Origin: an uncultured Ignavibacteriota bacterium
GTDB lineage: Bacteria > Bacteroidota > Ignavibacteria > UBA10030 > UBA8401
Length of the DNA: 64,000 nt
Assembly (NCBI GenBank): GCA_903861125.1
Contig: CAIOTF010000042.1
Coordinates: forward strand, 1 to 64,000
Direction: 5' to 3'
Numbering within the stretch: the stretch's first letter is position 1; each line of letters begins with the position of its first letter. This document shows positions 27,196 to 36,331 of this stretch, piece after piece. Position numbers and translations under genes: made by a program. The notes beneath the pieces were generated by a model. The model made no database searches and had not been told where the DNA came from. It saw only the letters and a list, made by a program, of their open reading frames with translations.

Positions 27196-27495
27196 TTATT
27201 TCTTCAGTGCGCTGTCGATCTTCTTTTTTGCTTCCTGATACTCTTTGCTTTCCTCAACGGATTTCTTCACCTCTTCCGCCTTTTCGGTGCCGGTTTTTAT
27301 GGTAGAATCAATTGTTTTTTGGACATCACCGCCGGTATAATGCACATATGCAAAATAGGCAATAAGCAGAATGAGAACTGTGAAGATCAGCTTAATAATT
27401 TTTTTTATGATTGAAAAAAGCAGTGCGGCAATCAGAACCACTGCAATAATGGTATAGAGCGGATTCGAAAATATTTGATCAAATAATTGAGTCAT
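27196..27495 (-). CDS. Small membrane protein with charged C-terminal helix
   Basis: The 99-residue protein has one long or two short hydrophobic segments (about 12-50), then a Lys/Glu-rich helical tail of roughly 45 residues that may form a coiled coil. It resembles many small envelope proteins of unknown function. It lies 45 bases upstream of the M50-like gene on the same strand, so it may be co-transcribed with it. Confidence 0.65.
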   Translation of the reverse strand: MTQLFDQIFSNPLYTIIAVVLIAALLFSIIKKIIKLIFTVLILLIAYFAYVHYTGGDVQKTIDSTIKTGTEKAEEVKKSVEESKEYQEAKKKIDSALKK

Positions 27496-27623
27496 GGTGA
27501 TTTCCTTTCCTGATGAAGTGTTTTACAGTCAATTCCAGAAGAGAGAAAAAGTAGTTGTTCGATCTCCCCGCCTTTCCATTTCTCACAGCTGTTCACAAAC
27601 AAAATACCGGTTACTTCGCACAA

Positions 27624-28976
27624 TTACCATGTTCTTTTCAGCGGGTTCGCTTCGGTATTAAAGACAGTAACTTTCAAATCGATCGTTTCCGGCGGTGCAA
27701 ATAAAAGATAAAGATATTTCAGTGTCTCGGCGAAGAAAAAACTTTCCATCATGTCTCGCTGTTTTTTAGAGACAACATCGTCAAGTTCGGCATAACCATT
27801 CGGCGTCCGGCAGTATTGTTTCAGCGATTCAAAATATCTCTTTCCCATCTGCTGATATATCGTATCGCCGGTGCATCGGTAAAGATAATATGCGGATTCC
27901 ATTATTTCCGGACGGAGCGGGTATCCATTGTATACAATACTGTCGTTAGAATAATTGAATGCTTCCGGTTCGATCCCAAAATGCATCCACATGTGATCGT
28001 TCGATTTCTGCAGCTGCTCTGCTCGGCGGATATCGCCGGAATACGCAAGCAATCCGGGAAAAAACGCTTCCAATCCTCCCCAGCGCTGCCGGATCTTTTC
28101 GCCGGTATTCATATCAACGCGTGCATACCAGATATTTCCATTCACGGTATCCGGAAGATATGTGTTCAGCGCAGCAATACTTTCCATCCACATTGCCTTG
28201 CAATCTTCGTCACCGAACAATCTCCAGCATTTGTAGAGATATTCGTAATATGAATCGATGAGACCGCCAAGATGACTTGCTGAGCTTGTCCAAGCCCCTG
28301 TATTGATATCAATACTTTGTCCGACCAATCCTATCTTTGACCGCCGTTTGTACAATTCCACTAGCGCATGTTTTGCCTTCTCGTAATAGATCTCTTTCCC
28401 GGTAAGTTTCGCAAGAGTGCCGAATTCGATCAATAACGTACCTGCTTCTGCAGGGTTTGTGGTGTCGGTTTCCGTCTTCCCCGTTTTCAAATTGACATAA
28501 ACGTGAGGCAGTCCTGTTGGCGAATCAAAGACCGGCAGCAGCCGTCCACCCAAATCATCGGCAAGCAGAAGAAATTTTTTTTCACCGGTAGTTTGATATG
28601 CGGAAAGCAGCCCTCCGAGCACACGAATAGTGATCTCAAAATTCTTCACGGTAATATCACGATCAAACGACAATTTTGAAAGAATCAACTTCTCCGTCTT
28701 TTTTGCTTCTTTCGTCAATCCCATCAAATGCATCGTACTCAAAGCATCAACTGGAGTCAAGAGCAGCGTTGATGCGTGCCAATTATACGGAGTTTTAGTG
28801 AGCGGCTGAACGCCGTCGCTTCCCCACGCATATTTCTTGTATGCATTCCACGAATGAAGGAACTCTTTCTTTACATCATTGGCAAGAGCATCGGCACCGA
28901 CGATCCTTTGTTTCTGACCAAGTACACAGGATATCAGCAGAACTACAGTGAACAGGATATTTCGGAATGTTTTCAT
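27624..28976 (-). CDS. Glycoside hydrolase family 47 alpha-mannosidase
   Basis: The 450-residue secreted protein starts with a signal peptide ending near VLGQ. Family GH47 features follow in order: FLHSWNAYKKYAWG, VDALSTMHLMGL, TNPAEAGTLLIEFGTLAKLTG, RPEIMESAYYLYR, MESFFFAETLKYLYLLF and the terminal FNTEANPL, which in the family carries the calcium-binding Thr. GH47 enzymes trim alpha-1,2-linked mannose and are mostly eukaryotic, with few bacterial members. It diverges from the GH125 gene across about 190 bases. Confidence 0.95.
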   Translation of the reverse strand: MKTFRNILFTVVLLISCVLGQKQRIVGADALANDVKKEFLHSWNAYKKYAWGSDGVQPLTKTPYNWHASTLLLTPVDALSTMHLMGLTKEAKKTEKLILSKLSFDRDITVKNFEITIRVLGGLLSAYQTTGEKKFLLLADDLGGRLLPVFDSPTGLPHVYVNLKTGKTETDTTNPAEAGTLLIEFGTLAKLTGKEIYYEKAKHALVELYKRRSKIGLVGQSIDINTGAWTSSASHLGGLIDSYYEYLYKCWRLFGDEDCKAMWMESIAALNTYLPDTVNGNIWYARVDMNTGEKIRQRWGGLEAFFPGLLAYSGDIRRAEQLQKSNDHMWMHFGIEPEAFNYSNDSIVYNGYPLRPEIMESAYYLYRCTGDTIYQQMGKRYFESLKQYCRTPNGYAELDDVVSKKQRDMMESFFFAETLKYLYLLFAPPETIDLKVTVFNTEANPLKRTW

Positions 28977-29166
28977 GAGGATTTTTTCCGTGCAATCGTT
29001 GCATGAATAATTATGTCACGAAGATAAACCGATGAAAAAGAAAAAGCAACCGCTAAGATTTTTTCGAAAAATTTGATTATATATCATCGAAATGAAATTT
29101 GGACAAACCGAATCATGTAGAGTAGCGACAACACATTTTTTGATCGTGAATAAGGAGAAGTTACAA

Positions 29167-30600
29167 ATGGTCACCCGTCGAAATGCAATCAGGATCACTG
29201 CCGCCGGTTTAGCAGGAGTTGCCGCCGGTATCACACCGTCGTTTGTGATGTCCGGCGAACGGCATTTCATCACAAAAAGGCCTCCGTTAAAGGAGAGAAA
29301 ATTTGTGAGCGATGCCGTTGAATCCGCCATCACCAGCGTAGGAAAAACGATCGGCGACGACGAATTGCGATGGCTATTCGAAAATTGTTATCCCAACACA
29401 CTGGATACGACCGTTGAAACGGGCGAACGGAATGGCAAACCGGATACGTTCGTCATTACCGGCGATATTCACGCGATGTGGCTGCGTGATTCAACAGCGC
29501 AGGTGTGGCCGTATCTTCCGTTGGCAAAAGATGATAAGCCCTTACAGCGTTTGATTGCAGGAGTGATTCACCGACAATCATACTGCATTACCATCGATCC
29601 GTATGCGAATGCTTTCAACAAGAATAAAGAAGGGAGCGAATGGGAAAAAGACCTGACGGAGATGAAAAAAGAACTGCACGAACGGAAATGGGAAATCGAT
29701 TCGCTCTGTTATCCGGTCCGCCTTGCCTACGGGTATTGGAAAACAACCAGTGACACATCGGTGTTCGACGCTGAATGGAAACTTGCGATGGGCCTTGTGC
29801 TGAAGACCTTTCGCGACCAGCAACGGAAAGAGAATAGTGGTCCGTACAAATTCAGGCGAGTCTCGTCGGAAACCACTGATACTGCTCCTATGGCAGGATA
29901 CGGCAATCCGACACGCAAGATCGGTCTTATCCACTCCATGTTCCGTCCGTCGGATGATGCATGCATTTATCCGTTCCTCGTTCCGTCAAACTATTTTGCC
30001 GTAACGTCGCTCCGTCAGCTCGCAGAGATTCATCGCACTGTTCTGAACGATCTGCCAACGGCCACCGAATGCGCAGCGCTTGCGGATGAGATAGAATCAT
30101 TGCTTAAGGAATATGCGGTACACGAAAATAAAAAATATGGGAAGATCTTCGCCTACGAGATAGACGGTTACAGTAATGCCCTCTTCATGGATGATGCGAA
30201 TATTCCAAGTCTGATAGCGATGCCGTATCTTGGCGCTTGCTCGGTAAATGATCCGCTATATCAAAACACAAGAAGATTTCTTCTGAGCAATGACAATCCT
30301 TTTTACTTTTCAGGAAAAGCAGCGGAAGGGATCGGCGGACCGCATGTGGGGATGGATATGATCTGGCCGATGGGGATCACAATTCGGGCATTGACCAGCA
30401 ATAATGAAAACGAGATCAGGTCATGCTTGAAGATACTGAAGAACACACATGCCGGAACCGGATTTATGCATGAGTCATTCCACAAAGATGATCCGACCCG
30501 GTTCACGCGGAAATGGTTCGCTTGGGCAAATACGCTGTTCGGGGAATTGATCGTAACATTATCAAAGGAAAGACCGGGGTTGTTGAGGGAAATGTTCTAA
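29167..30600 (+). CDS. Tat-exported GH125 exo-alpha-1,6-mannosidase
   Basis: The 477-residue protein starts at 29167, where AAGGAG stands 7 bases upstream; a start at 29092 is possible but would put a further 25 residues before the Tat signal MVTRRNAIRITAAG. The GH125 signatures are MWLRDSTAQVWPYLPL, FRRVSSET..D and GIGGPHVGMDMIWPMG. GH125 enzymes remove alpha-1,6-mannose by inversion. The pairing with GH47 suggests stepwise breakdown of mannose-rich N-glycans or mannan, with this enzyme in the periplasm. Confidence 0.95.
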   Translation: MVTRRNAIRITAAGLAGVAAGITPSFVMSGERHFITKRPPLKERKFVSDAVESAITSVGKTIGDDELRWLFENCYPNTLDTTVETGERNGKPDTFVITGDIHAMWLRDSTAQVWPYLPLAKDDKPLQRLIAGVIHRQSYCITIDPYANAFNKNKEGSEWEKDLTEMKKELHERKWEIDSLCYPVRLAYGYWKTTSDTSVFDAEWKLAMGLVLKTFRDQQRKENSGPYKFRRVSSETTDTAPMAGYGNPTRKIGLIHSMFRPSDDACIYPFLVPSNYFAVTSLRQLAEIHRTVLNDLPTATECAALADEIESLLKEYAVHENKKYGKIFAYEIDGYSNALFMDDANIPSLIAMPYLGACSVNDPLYQNTRRFLLSNDNPFYFSGKAAEGIGGPHVGMDMIWPMGITIRALTSNNENEIRSCLKILKNTHAGTGFMHESFHKDDPTRFTRKWFAWANTLFGELIVTLSKERPGLLREMF

Positions 30601-30649
30601 CACCGGTTCACCATCGGCCGCGAAAATATTGAACAGTAAAAAGATCACA

Positions 30650-31375
30650 TTACCTTTGCGTCCGCGCTAAGACATAGAATACTTTTTTCTTCACATCCCG
30701 CCATCGGGCAATGATCTCAACATTCTGCAATGTAACATCAACATCTTCGTTGAACAGATCCTGCGATTCGGTCACACTCTTTTTCTGCAGAGACTGAACC
30801 GTACTGCGTGCGGTCCGCGCAAGCGACATAAACGCGTTGTGTTCAGCCCGCTGCCATGAACTTGGTTCATAAAAAAATTCTTCCGAAGAACCGACGCCAT
30901 AGTAGCATCTTGTGTCGTCCGGCAATTTCTCCACCCACTCGGGCTGCTTGATCTTCCCGACGGAGAACCGCTCCTTCAACTGATCGTTCAGTGTGCACGA
31001 TGATGAATCACCGGCAAGAACGATCGTCTTTTGTTTGTCAATAAAAGTATCCAACACTTTCAATGTCGATTGGTAGAGATCGTTCAGAGAAGAATCATAC
31101 ACTTCCGTGTAACTTGCACCCATGGAAGAAACACCGGCTTCCGTTGTCCAAAATGCCTGACCCCCTTTCACGCTGACATTTGTATATTTTGCAAGCAGGT
31201 CGCAGCCAACCCTGAATGCGAGGGCAACGGCAGAATCCCTGTGCAGCGATGGCGGCCTCATCACGGAAACGATCTTGCGCTTACATTGCACCTGGTCCTG
31301 AAAAAGGAACCAGCGCGGATATTCCTGAGCACCGGCAATACCGGCGAGCAGCAGCAGAAGTGTTAGTGTTCTCAT
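30650..31375 (-). CDS. Secreted LPP20-like protein
   Basis: The 241-residue protein has a signal peptide (MRTLTLLLLLAGIAGA) and looks like the LPP20 family, with YYGVGSSEEF and the regularly spaced Ala-rich helix near 180 (AEHNAFMSLARTA). LPP20-type domains occur in outer-membrane or periplasmic proteins of unknown mechanism. No lipobox Cys is visible at the expected place. It is the last gene of the envelope cluster and follows a terminator that lies after the neighbouring LPP20 lipoprotein gene. Confidence 0.75.
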   Translation of the reverse strand: MRTLTLLLLLAGIAGAQEYPRWFLFQDQVQCKRKIVSVMRPPSLHRDSAVALAFRVGCDLLAKYTNVSVKGGQAFWTTEAGVSSMGASYTEVYDSSLNDLYQSTLKVLDTFIDKQKTIVLAGDSSSCTLNDQLKERFSVGKIKQPEWVEKLPDDTRCYYGVGSSEEFFYEPSSWQRAEHNAFMSLARTARSTVQSLQKKSVTESQDLFNEDVDVTLQNVEIIARWRDVKKKVFYVLARTQR

Positions 31376-31384
31376 TCATCCCTC

Positions 31385-31424
31385 AAAAATAAAACGCCAT
31401 CAGGAGCTTTCTCCCGACGGCGTT
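31385..31424 (-). terminator. Terminator after the LPP20 lipoprotein gene
   Basis: On the minus strand AACGCC (31424-31419) pairs with GGCGTT (31398-31393), enclosing GGGAG/CTCC with a short loop, and is followed by TTTTATTTTT. It follows the LPP20 lipoprotein gene (31449), and the next gene starts only ten bases later. Confidence 0.8.
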
Positions 31425-31448
31425 GTGCCTCATCAGCAAAAAAAATGT

Positions 31449-32018
31449 TTACTGGCCTTTTTTGGCTGCATCATATTTCTGCACTTCGTCATCCAGTTCT
31501 TTATAGGTCTGTGATGCGCGGAAGCGCGTATACAACTGTTCATTCTTTTTAATCTGTTCGCGAAGTGCTTCCTGTGCCGCACCAAGCGGATATTCAACAA
31601 GAACGTATGCACGCCAGTTGTTACCGTCTTTTACGATCTTCTTTTGTTTTTCTTTCGAACCGCTCAGACTTGTTGATACAACTGTCTTGGATGCTTGTGT
31701 AAACTGATCAAGCAATTGTGCATCGTCACCAATACCGGTCTCTTCGGTGAAACGTTTTTGAAGAGCATTGATCTTCACTTCAACCTGACGGCCGAGTTCG
31801 GTGCGAGCTGCCTGCGTTGCTTTGTCTACCGCGGTCTGCATATCCTTTGATGTTGACGTATTAACTGCATGTAGATAGTTCGGATCTGATGGCGGACTGG
31901 TGTACCAATCCGGAACATCACCTGTGTCTGTTTTTTGTAATGGTTCGCTTCCGCCGCCGCAACCAACGAGCAATATGGCAACAAACGCAGCAGCGAATAA
32001 AGATCTCAGGATCTGCAT
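31449..32018 (-). CDS. LPP20-like lipoprotein
   Basis: The 189-residue protein starts at 32018, with GGAGG seven bases upstream; a longer frame to 32069 is rejected. The lipobox LLVGC gives an N-terminal lipid anchor, and the mature part has PDWYTSPPSD followed by a long, charged helical region typical of LPP20 domains (VDKATQAARTELGRQVEVKI). It is probably an outer-membrane lipoprotein. The gene is followed by a strong terminator. Confidence 0.83.
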   Translation of the reverse strand: MQILRSLFAAAFVAILLVGCGGGSEPLQKTDTGDVPDWYTSPPSDPNYLHAVNTSTSKDMQTAVDKATQAARTELGRQVEVKINALQKRFTEETGIGDDAQLLDQFTQASKTVVSTSLSGSKEKQKKIVKDGNNWRAYVLVEYPLGAAQEALREQIKKNEQLYTRFRASQTYKELDDEVQKYDAAKKGQ

Positions 32019-32125
32019 AAAACCTCCAATTAATGAGTGTGAAAAATGTTGATTTTGAATTACTGTCATTTACAGGGTAATGCGAATATAGGCAGTTTCG
32101 TAGAAAAAAGAAAGTAACGTTTTGA

Positions 32126-32884
32126 TTAACTGCCTGTAAGTTGATTTATCTCACAAACCTTCCCCAGTTCGATCTTGAATACTTTCCACACCGTCCCCTC
32201 TTTTTTCCTTGGAACTTGAAAAACTTTGAGCAGTTTGCCGTCGCCATATACTTTTACCGTCGCTTTTGAGTCAGAAAGGCCTGTAGAATTTCTCTTGTTC
32301 TGATTCGTGTAATCATAGATTGAATATTCATACAACGATTTTGTAGAGACCTCTTTCACCGTAATCGTTTCAGGGCCGTAACCCTGCATTGCGTCTATAT
32401 CCAGCATACCGGATCCGTCAGACAGCACTTTCATATTCCGATACGAAATATGGTACCCCGTACTTCCCGATTTCACAAAATGAGCGTCCAGATCTCGCGG
32501 TTCTTTGTCCCAATCCACCACAATGCGGACGAACTTAATATCCATCATCGGAGAGATGGAAACACGGTTGAAGAACAATGTCCCGGCCATTATTTCGACA
32601 GGAACTTCCGTCGGGATATAACCTTCCGCACGGATGCTGCATCGCAGTACTCCGTCTTCCGCCGGCGGAGGAAAAACGATCTTCCCTTCCTCATCGGTTG
32701 TATATTCACCGATAGTTTCTACAGAAACAATTCCGCCGCAGACCGGCTTGCCGTTTACGGCATTGGCGAATCTGAGCGTCAGATTCCCGGATTCCAGTTC
32801 TTCGAACACGTCGGAAGATTTTGTGGTGATCTGCGCGGTAAGAGCACAGGAAACAATTGCGATAATGATGACGATTTTTTTCAT
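32126..32884 (-). CDS. Secreted YfaP-like (DUF2135) protein
   Basis: The 252-residue protein has a signal peptide (MKKIVIIIAIVSCALTA). The first part (about 30-110) looks like a carboxypeptidase-regulatory or Ig-like beta-sandwich. The second has WDKEPRDLDAHFVK, GYGPETITVKEV and YEYSIYDYTN, typical of YfaP/DUF2135 domains. The role is structural or binding in the envelope, without a known reaction. Its ATG overlaps the stop of prsW (ATGA), so both are coupled. Confidence 0.75.
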   Translation of the reverse strand: MKKIVIIIAIVSCALTAQITTKSSDVFEELESGNLTLRFANAVNGKPVCGGIVSVETIGEYTTDEEGKIVFPPPAEDGVLRCSIRAEGYIPTEVPVEIMAGTLFFNRVSISPMMDIKFVRIVVDWDKEPRDLDAHFVKSGSTGYHISYRNMKVLSDGSGMLDIDAMQGYGPETITVKEVSTKSLYEYSIYDYTNQNKRNSTGLSDSKATVKVYGDGKLLKVFQVPRKKEGTVWKVFKIELGKVCEINQLTGS

Positions 32885-33594
32885 GATGATTTTACCGGTT
32901 TTTGTCTGAGAATGATGGTTGAATATCTGAACGGAGAATTTTCATTCAGTATCTTCATTGCTTTGAATGATAATCGGAGTCCGATGCCGAGTGAAAGCAG
33001 TGCGCAGAGAGCGATCAGTTCAAAATCGTTGCTGGAAAGAAAAAAGTCATACGCACCGTGGAAGAATGTTGCAATAGCAAGACCGAGTACCAAATACGGC
33101 GCATGATTGTTCCGGAATTTTGCCAGCCCAACAAAATATCCCATCAGCACGGCAAACGATGCATGCGCGGGAACGGCTGTAAATACTCTTACCACCGCCA
33201 CATTCAGTCCGCCATCCAGCACATACATCAGATTTTCGGATGTTGCGAATCCCATCGAGACCATAACGGCATATGTAATGCCGTCGAACGGTTCGTTAAA
33301 ATCCGCAGTCGCATAGGCTACTGCATACAGGCAGAAGAATTTAAATGCTTCTTCCGTGAATCCTATAAAGAGAAAATTATGGATGATGTTGTAGAAAAGA
33401 TTTGAGTGTCCGAAAGGGAATAGTTCGAACAACATTGATTCGATCAGCGCAGTTGGAATGACAATGAAGAATCCGGCAAAAAATGTCTTTAACAACAGCG
33501 TCAGCGGTTCTTTCTCATACTTGTCACGGAAATAGACATAGAGAGCAATTGCAGCGCCGGGAGCTATGGCAAGTCCGAATAACGTCAGTTCCAT
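32881..33594 (-). CDS. PrsW-family intramembrane metalloprotease
   Basis: The 237-residue protein has about seven membrane helices. The PrsW motifs are seen in order: EEAFKFFCLY (the EExxK motif), VPAHASFAVLMGY and FFHGAYDF. PrsW in Bacillus cleaves the anti-sigma factor RsiW. No anti-sigma factor lies beside this gene; the ATGA overlap with the YfaP-like gene suggests a link to the secreted products of the cluster. Substrate unknown. Confidence 0.9.
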   Translation of the reverse strand: MELTLFGLAIAPGAAIALYVYFRDKYEKEPLTLLLKTFFAGFFIVIPTALIESMLFELFPFGHSNLFYNIIHNFLFIGFTEEAFKFFCLYAVAYATADFNEPFDGITYAVMVSMGFATSENLMYVLDGGLNVAVVRVFTAVPAHASFAVLMGYFVGLAKFRNNHAPYLVLGLAIATFFHGAYDFFLSSNDFELIALCALLSLGIGLRLSFKAMKILNENSPFRYSTIILRQKPVKSS

Positions 33595-33598
33595 TTTT

Positions 33599-34942
33599 TT
33601 ATTTTTTTATTTGTTCCAATATTTTCGGAATCACTTTTTTCTGCAGATCGGCCGCAATCTCGTCGTATGCCTTCATACCGGCTTTTTCGGAATTGATGCT
33701 GATCCCTTTTATATTGTTGTATGAAGTTTTGTAGACCTCTTCACCCGAATTCAGATCGGTAACGGAAATATTTGCATCAACGTACACTGTGTACATACCG
33801 CTGTATTCTCCGCCGTCGCGACCGTTGGCTTTCACCGAGATCAAAATATTCGCCTTCGATGCATCGTCAACAAAAGAGAATCCCTGCGCAGAGAGAATAT
33901 TTTTCAGCATCGGTTCGATACGGGGAAGGCGCATTGGATTGCCGAGCATGGATTCTTCTGTTTCAAACGCAATGGTAAGAGAAACAACATTCATTGTAAA
34001 CCGTGCAGACGGAATGGTAAAACTCTTTATCAAAGTTGATAGCATCGGCGATAAGGATTCGCCCAAAAAGGCGGCCGGGTCCGCGTCAGCTTTCACAATC
34101 TGCAGTTTTTCCGTTCCGATCACCTTTGCAATCTGAGTGGTTGCAATCCCTTGCTTATCGGAACGTGCACCGGCGACGATATCACCTGAACCGCGGATGA
34201 ACGAGAACCGGACGGGAAAATTCGGAATGGGTGCCGACGAAGCAGTATTGATCACACTTACATCCAGCGGAGTTCGGAGTGGCTTGCCGACCTGCGCTTC
34301 GAGTTTGCCGTTCACCGCTTTTAGTTCAACACTGTTCAGCACAGATTGTATTGAAGAAAAGAGTTCGTTCGCAAGAAAGATCCTGCCGTTACCGTACTGC
34401 ACTTCCATCGTTTCGCCAAGAAATTTTTCTACGGACGAAAGAGCCTGCATATACGATTGCAGTGCATCGCCGGCATTGTTCCCTTTCTCTGCATTCTTGC
34501 CTTTCGTAAAAAAATCGAGGGCAAGAGCAGCCGCACTGCGCAATTTTTCAGCATGAATTCTCCGGTATTCCGCAATAGAGAGCCGGTGATAGACCCAATA
34601 TTGATCTCCGCCGTCCCACGTATCCACAGCTTCCACACCTTCAAGATCAGCTTTTGTTGAGGTCTGCACCGCCGACTGGTATTCCTCGCTGAACTCGCCT
34701 AATTTTTCGCTCAGTTTGCTTTTTTGCAGTGCATCGATCGAAACAACGATTTGCTGAGCGATGTCGTTCAGCGCGGCATCTTTTGCACGCTGCAGGTATT
34801 CGTTTGTTGTGCCGCTCTTCGGCACAACCCCAATGCCGTGGTAATATCCCGGCGCATTCGGGCGTTTTTCAACCCAGTCCGGTTTTTTACCTTGTGAAAA
34901 GATCAGTGAGGTCAGAAAGAAAAAAATCAGCAGATTTTTCAT
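33599..34942 (-). CDS. Secreted LPP20/FlgT-like protein
   Basis: The 447-residue protein has a signal peptide (MKNLLIFFFLTSLIFSQG). The N-terminal domain (about 25-150) is of the LPP20 kind (KPDWVEKRPN, YYHGIGVV, AALNDIAQQIVV). A beta-sandwich (about 220-290) follows, and then a C-terminal domain with DASKANILISVKANG and YVDANISVTDLNSGEEV, similar to FlgT/LpoB/CsgG-like periplasmic assembly proteins. No flagellar genes are nearby. It lies four bases before prsW, within the envelope cluster. Confidence 0.8.
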   Translation of the reverse strand: MKNLLIFFFLTSLIFSQGKKPDWVEKRPNAPGYYHGIGVVPKSGTTNEYLQRAKDAALNDIAQQIVVSIDALQKSKLSEKLGEFSEEYQSAVQTSTKADLEGVEAVDTWDGGDQYWVYHRLSIAEYRRIHAEKLRSAAALALDFFTKGKNAEKGNNAGDALQSYMQALSSVEKFLGETMEVQYGNGRIFLANELFSSIQSVLNSVELKAVNGKLEAQVGKPLRTPLDVSVINTASSAPIPNFPVRFSFIRGSGDIVAGARSDKQGIATTQIAKVIGTEKLQIVKADADPAAFLGESLSPMLSTLIKSFTIPSARFTMNVVSLTIAFETEESMLGNPMRLPRIEPMLKNILSAQGFSFVDDASKANILISVKANGRDGGEYSGMYTVYVDANISVTDLNSGEEVYKTSYNNIKGISINSEKAGMKAYDEIAADLQKKVIPKILEQIKK

Positions 34943-35109
34943 AGAAGTGCGGATTGAATGAGTGAAGGTGCTAACGTATCACGACAACACACGGATACAG
35001 GTTGATTAACAATTGGAAATATTCTGAACGGGTGCGGAGATTCTATGATCTTTTTTCATTCAAATACTGACAATGCAGCGGACAGATAACCGCTATTGTT
35101 TACTTACCG

Positions 35110-36315
35110 CTATTTGCTCCACTCGTCGTACAATCCCATCCGTTCGCTCACTTTCGCAACGTACGTTCTTGTCTCTTCGTATGGAAGATTATTCCGTAAA
35201 TAGGCAAACACCTGGTCGGAGGTCATCGCATTTATTTTCGGCAATGCCTGAATAACATTCCTCTTTCCGGTAAATGCTTTAGCCACATTGCCCGGACCGG
35301 TGTTATAGGCGGAGATCGTGCAAAACATTCTGCTTTTGGGATCGGTAATGCCGCGGAAGTCGATGGTAAATAGTTTTGTCAGATATGCCGTTCCGAGTTC
35401 TACGTTATTCCCGGCGATGTACAGATATTCACCGGTCACCAGAGAGTCCCGTTTGTTCGCAAAGAAGAATGCATCACGTGCGCCGGATTTCGGAACAAGC
35501 TGCATCAGTCCATACGCCGGGACCGGAGATTTTGCTTTCGGATTGAAATAACTTTCGGTATGCATGATCGCATAGACAAGTGTGATATCGATACCGAAAC
35601 GGCCGGATTCTTTTTTCACCATTTCCCGGAATTCTGCCGCACGCTTTTTAACATGGTCCGGCACAAGCGGCATCTGTACGCCGATCACCACACGTTTGAT
35701 CCCGTCTTTTCCGGTAACGACTTCCTGCGTTACCTCTGCTTTTTTGATGGTCTCCTCGGCATATTGGTTTGCATTCCGTTCGGTGACAGGTTTTCCATCG
35801 GATGCTGCGAGCTGATCGGATATGATCGGTTTTTTTTCCGGATTGATGTCATTCTTCTGTTCAAGCGGATCCGTACCCCCTTTGGCAACGGCAAGTTGTG
35901 CAATTTGCTCTTTCAACTTCTGCCGGACAAGCGCCGGATCTTTTGCTTCAACTGCTGTGACAAGAATTTCAACCGTTGCCTTCCCTCCTTCAAAATCTAT
36001 CGATTTCCTGGAAGAATAGTTCGGATCGTACATAACGTACTTTTCCTTCGTGCTTGTCTTTACGTTACTTTTTCCCCATTTCTTTTCGATCTGTCCGGAG
36101 TATTCCCTGAAAAGTTTTTCCTGCTCTGCAGCATAATCATCGAATTGCCTGGTGACCTCGGCCGTATACTTCTGAAACGCCTGTTCGTCTTCGCGGACCC
36201 CCTGCTCCTGCTGCTTCTTGAACTTTTCAAAATCACTCGTGTCCGTCATGTCTTGCGCATAAACTGCTGACGCAGCTATGAACGAAAAAATTACGATCGA
36301 GAGTATGTGCTTCAT
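35110..36315 (-). CDS. MltC-like lytic transglycosylase
   Basis: The 401-residue secreted protein has an N-terminal MltC-type domain (KYVMYDPNYSSRKSIDFEGG near residue 95, like MltC/DUF3393), a coiled charged stretch, and a C-terminal SLT domain. The catalytic Glu is in HTESYFNP (about E254), with AYGLMQLVP and SAYNTGPGNV completing the family motifs. These enzymes cut peptidoglycan glycan strands, leaving 1,6-anhydro-muramic ends. An ATG at 36324 abuts the Shine-Dalgarno AAGGA, so the ATG at 36315, nine bases further, is the better start. Confidence 0.92.
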   Translation of the reverse strand: MKHILSIVIFSFIAASAVYAQDMTDTSDFEKFKKQQEQGVREDEQAFQKYTAEVTRQFDDYAAEQEKLFREYSGQIEKKWGKSNVKTSTKEKYVMYDPNYSSRKSIDFEGGKATVEILVTAVEAKDPALVRQKLKEQIAQLAVAKGGTDPLEQKNDINPEKKPIISDQLAASDGKPVTERNANQYAEETIKKAEVTQEVVTGKDGIKRVVIGVQMPLVPDHVKKRAAEFREMVKKESGRFGIDITLVYAIMHTESYFNPKAKSPVPAYGLMQLVPKSGARDAFFFANKRDSLVTGEYLYIAGNNVELGTAYLTKLFTIDFRGITDPKSRMFCTISAYNTGPGNVAKAFTGKRNVIQALPKINAMTSDQVFAYLRNNLPYEETRTYVAKVSERMGLYDEWSK

Positions 36316-36331
36316 AATGTGCATTCCTTAT

